A DNA stretch of 5,211 nt from contig JAGGZG010000131.1 in NCBI GenBank assembly GCA_021162125.1, forward strand, positions 1-5,211, read 5' to 3'. The notes under the pieces were generated by a model. That model saw only the letters and a program-made list of their open reading frames with translations, searched no databases and was not told the DNA's origin. Positions 4,621-5,211 of this stretch are shown one piece after another. The DNA is from Anaerolineae bacterium. GTDB lineage: Bacteria; Chloroflexota; Anaerolineae; JACIWR01. Each line of letters opens with the position of its first letter. The stretch's first letter is position 1. Both the position numbers and the translations under genes were made by a program.

Positions 4621-5211
4621 TCAGTGCATTAACACTGCAACGTCCACTTTTCCCCGCAGCCCGAACTTGGTGGCGATGGGATCGCATTTGGTGCTGAACA
4701 GGCAGGCAATGCGGTTGCTCGCTTGCCTGGCGTATTCCTCCATCACGTAGAAATTGGCCTGGCCTTTGGTGATAATCAGGTCCGCCGAGGCCATCGCCTG
4801 GCGCATCTCCTCGGTCTCCTCCTCCAGGCTGATGCCCAGCGTGTCCGGCCCGGCGACGATCACCGGGCAGTCCCCGGTCAAGCCCACGGCCTGCGCATCG
4901 GCCAGCACCGCGTCCGAGGTGATGGGCCCGCCTTTGACCGCGGCCGTCACGCGCGCATAGCGCTGCAATTCGGCGATGAGCAACCGGTCGAAGGCGATTT
5001 CCCCGACGTTGTCCAGGCAGTACAGGATGGTATCCGCCGCCTGCACCACGGCGAAAATCTCCCTCGTCTGGTCCACGTGCAGTCCCACGCCCGCTTTTTC
5101 CTCCAGCGTGGCCCGGATGGCTGCCGTGGTGAGGCCGTAGCCGGTGCCTACTGTGCGAAAGTCCAGGTAATTGCCGGTGATGGCCCAGCGCACCAGGAAT
5201 TGAAAGCGGGC
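4621..5211 (-). CDS. Partial DUF89/ARMT1-like metal-dependent phosphatase, C-terminal 196 residues
   Basis: The frame is open to the right edge, so the true start lies outside; an internal GTG at 5193 is not the start, as homology-like sequence continues upstream of it. Visible residues match the DUF89 (ARMT1-like/AF1104) fold: an AITGNYLDF segment (about 10-18), then L66-D67-N68-V69-G70-E71 with D75, the metal-binding Asp-Asn motif. K93-G94-G95-P96 with D100 follows, then D144-L-I-I-T-K149-G150-Q-A-N153, the third conserved metal and phosphate site. Characterised DUF89 proteins are metal-dependent phosphatases proposed to remove damaged or harmful phosphometabolites. The substrate here cannot be told from sequence. 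The protein shows no signal peptide in the part seen and should be cytoplasmic. Its stop lies 126 bp before the topA start on the same strand. Confidence 0.88.
   Translation of the reverse strand, partial: ARFQFLVRWAITGNYLDFRTVGTGYGLTTAAIRATLEEKAGVGLHVDQTREIFAVVQAADTILYCLDNVGEIAFDRLLIAELQRYARVTAAVKGGPITSDAVLADAQAVGLTGDCPVIVAGPDTLGISLEEETEEMRQAMASADLIITKGQANFYVMEEYARQASNRIACLFSTKCDPIATKFGLRGKVDVAVLMH

Overview
The window is a compact, GC-rich bacterial chromosomal segment with no phage, IS or CRISPR signature. The most likely source is a member of the Chloroflexota (Anaerolineae-like). This rests on a general impression: a GC-rich genome with AT-rich sigma70-type promoters, a TopA with two C-terminal zinc ribbons, a DUF89 neighbour, and a heptamer-type intergenic hairpin (GTGTTGC-like) of a kind I associate with that phylum. 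No 16S or other decisive marker is present, so the placement is tentative.

Left part (1-630). A membrane-protein gene runs off the left edge on the minus strand. In front of it lie a 14-codon ORF with a strong Shine-Dalgarno, a palindromic operator, and a near-consensus promoter. Back to back with that promoter is a plus-strand promoter (TTGAGC-17-TATAAT) with its own inverted repeat at the start of the transcript. Between this second promoter and the next gene is a decayed fragment of a sulfite-oxidase-type molybdopterin oxidoreductase. The fragment is recognisable by its PEHGYPLRLVVP and WYFWKS motifs but has lost nearly everything else.

Middle part (630-2310). A Crp/Fnr-family regulator (plus strand) meets a cation diffusion facilitator (minus strand) tail to tail, with only 12 bp between the stop codons. 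The CDF transporter has an N/D + D/D metal site, which points to Mn2+ (or Fe2+) rather than Zn2+. It has a readable promoter (TTGCGC-17-TAGAAT).

Right part (2310-5211). DNA topoisomerase I (topA, minus strand) is complete with all catalytic motifs. It appears to have a -10 box placed so that its mRNA would be leaderless. A strong hairpin lies between it and the CDF promoter. Upstream of topA, on the same strand, is the 3' part of a DUF89/ARMT1-like metal-dependent phosphatase. The two genes are separated by a long hairpin built from a repeated TTGCGTG heptamer.

The genes do not form one pathway. DUF89 and topA are housekeeping genes, the CDF exporter is metal homeostasis, and the divergent region at the left looks like a regulated locus that has undergone gene loss. 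I see no convincing new multi-gene system. The best leads are the decayed divergent control region (200-630), the leaderless topA start, and the heptamer hairpin.
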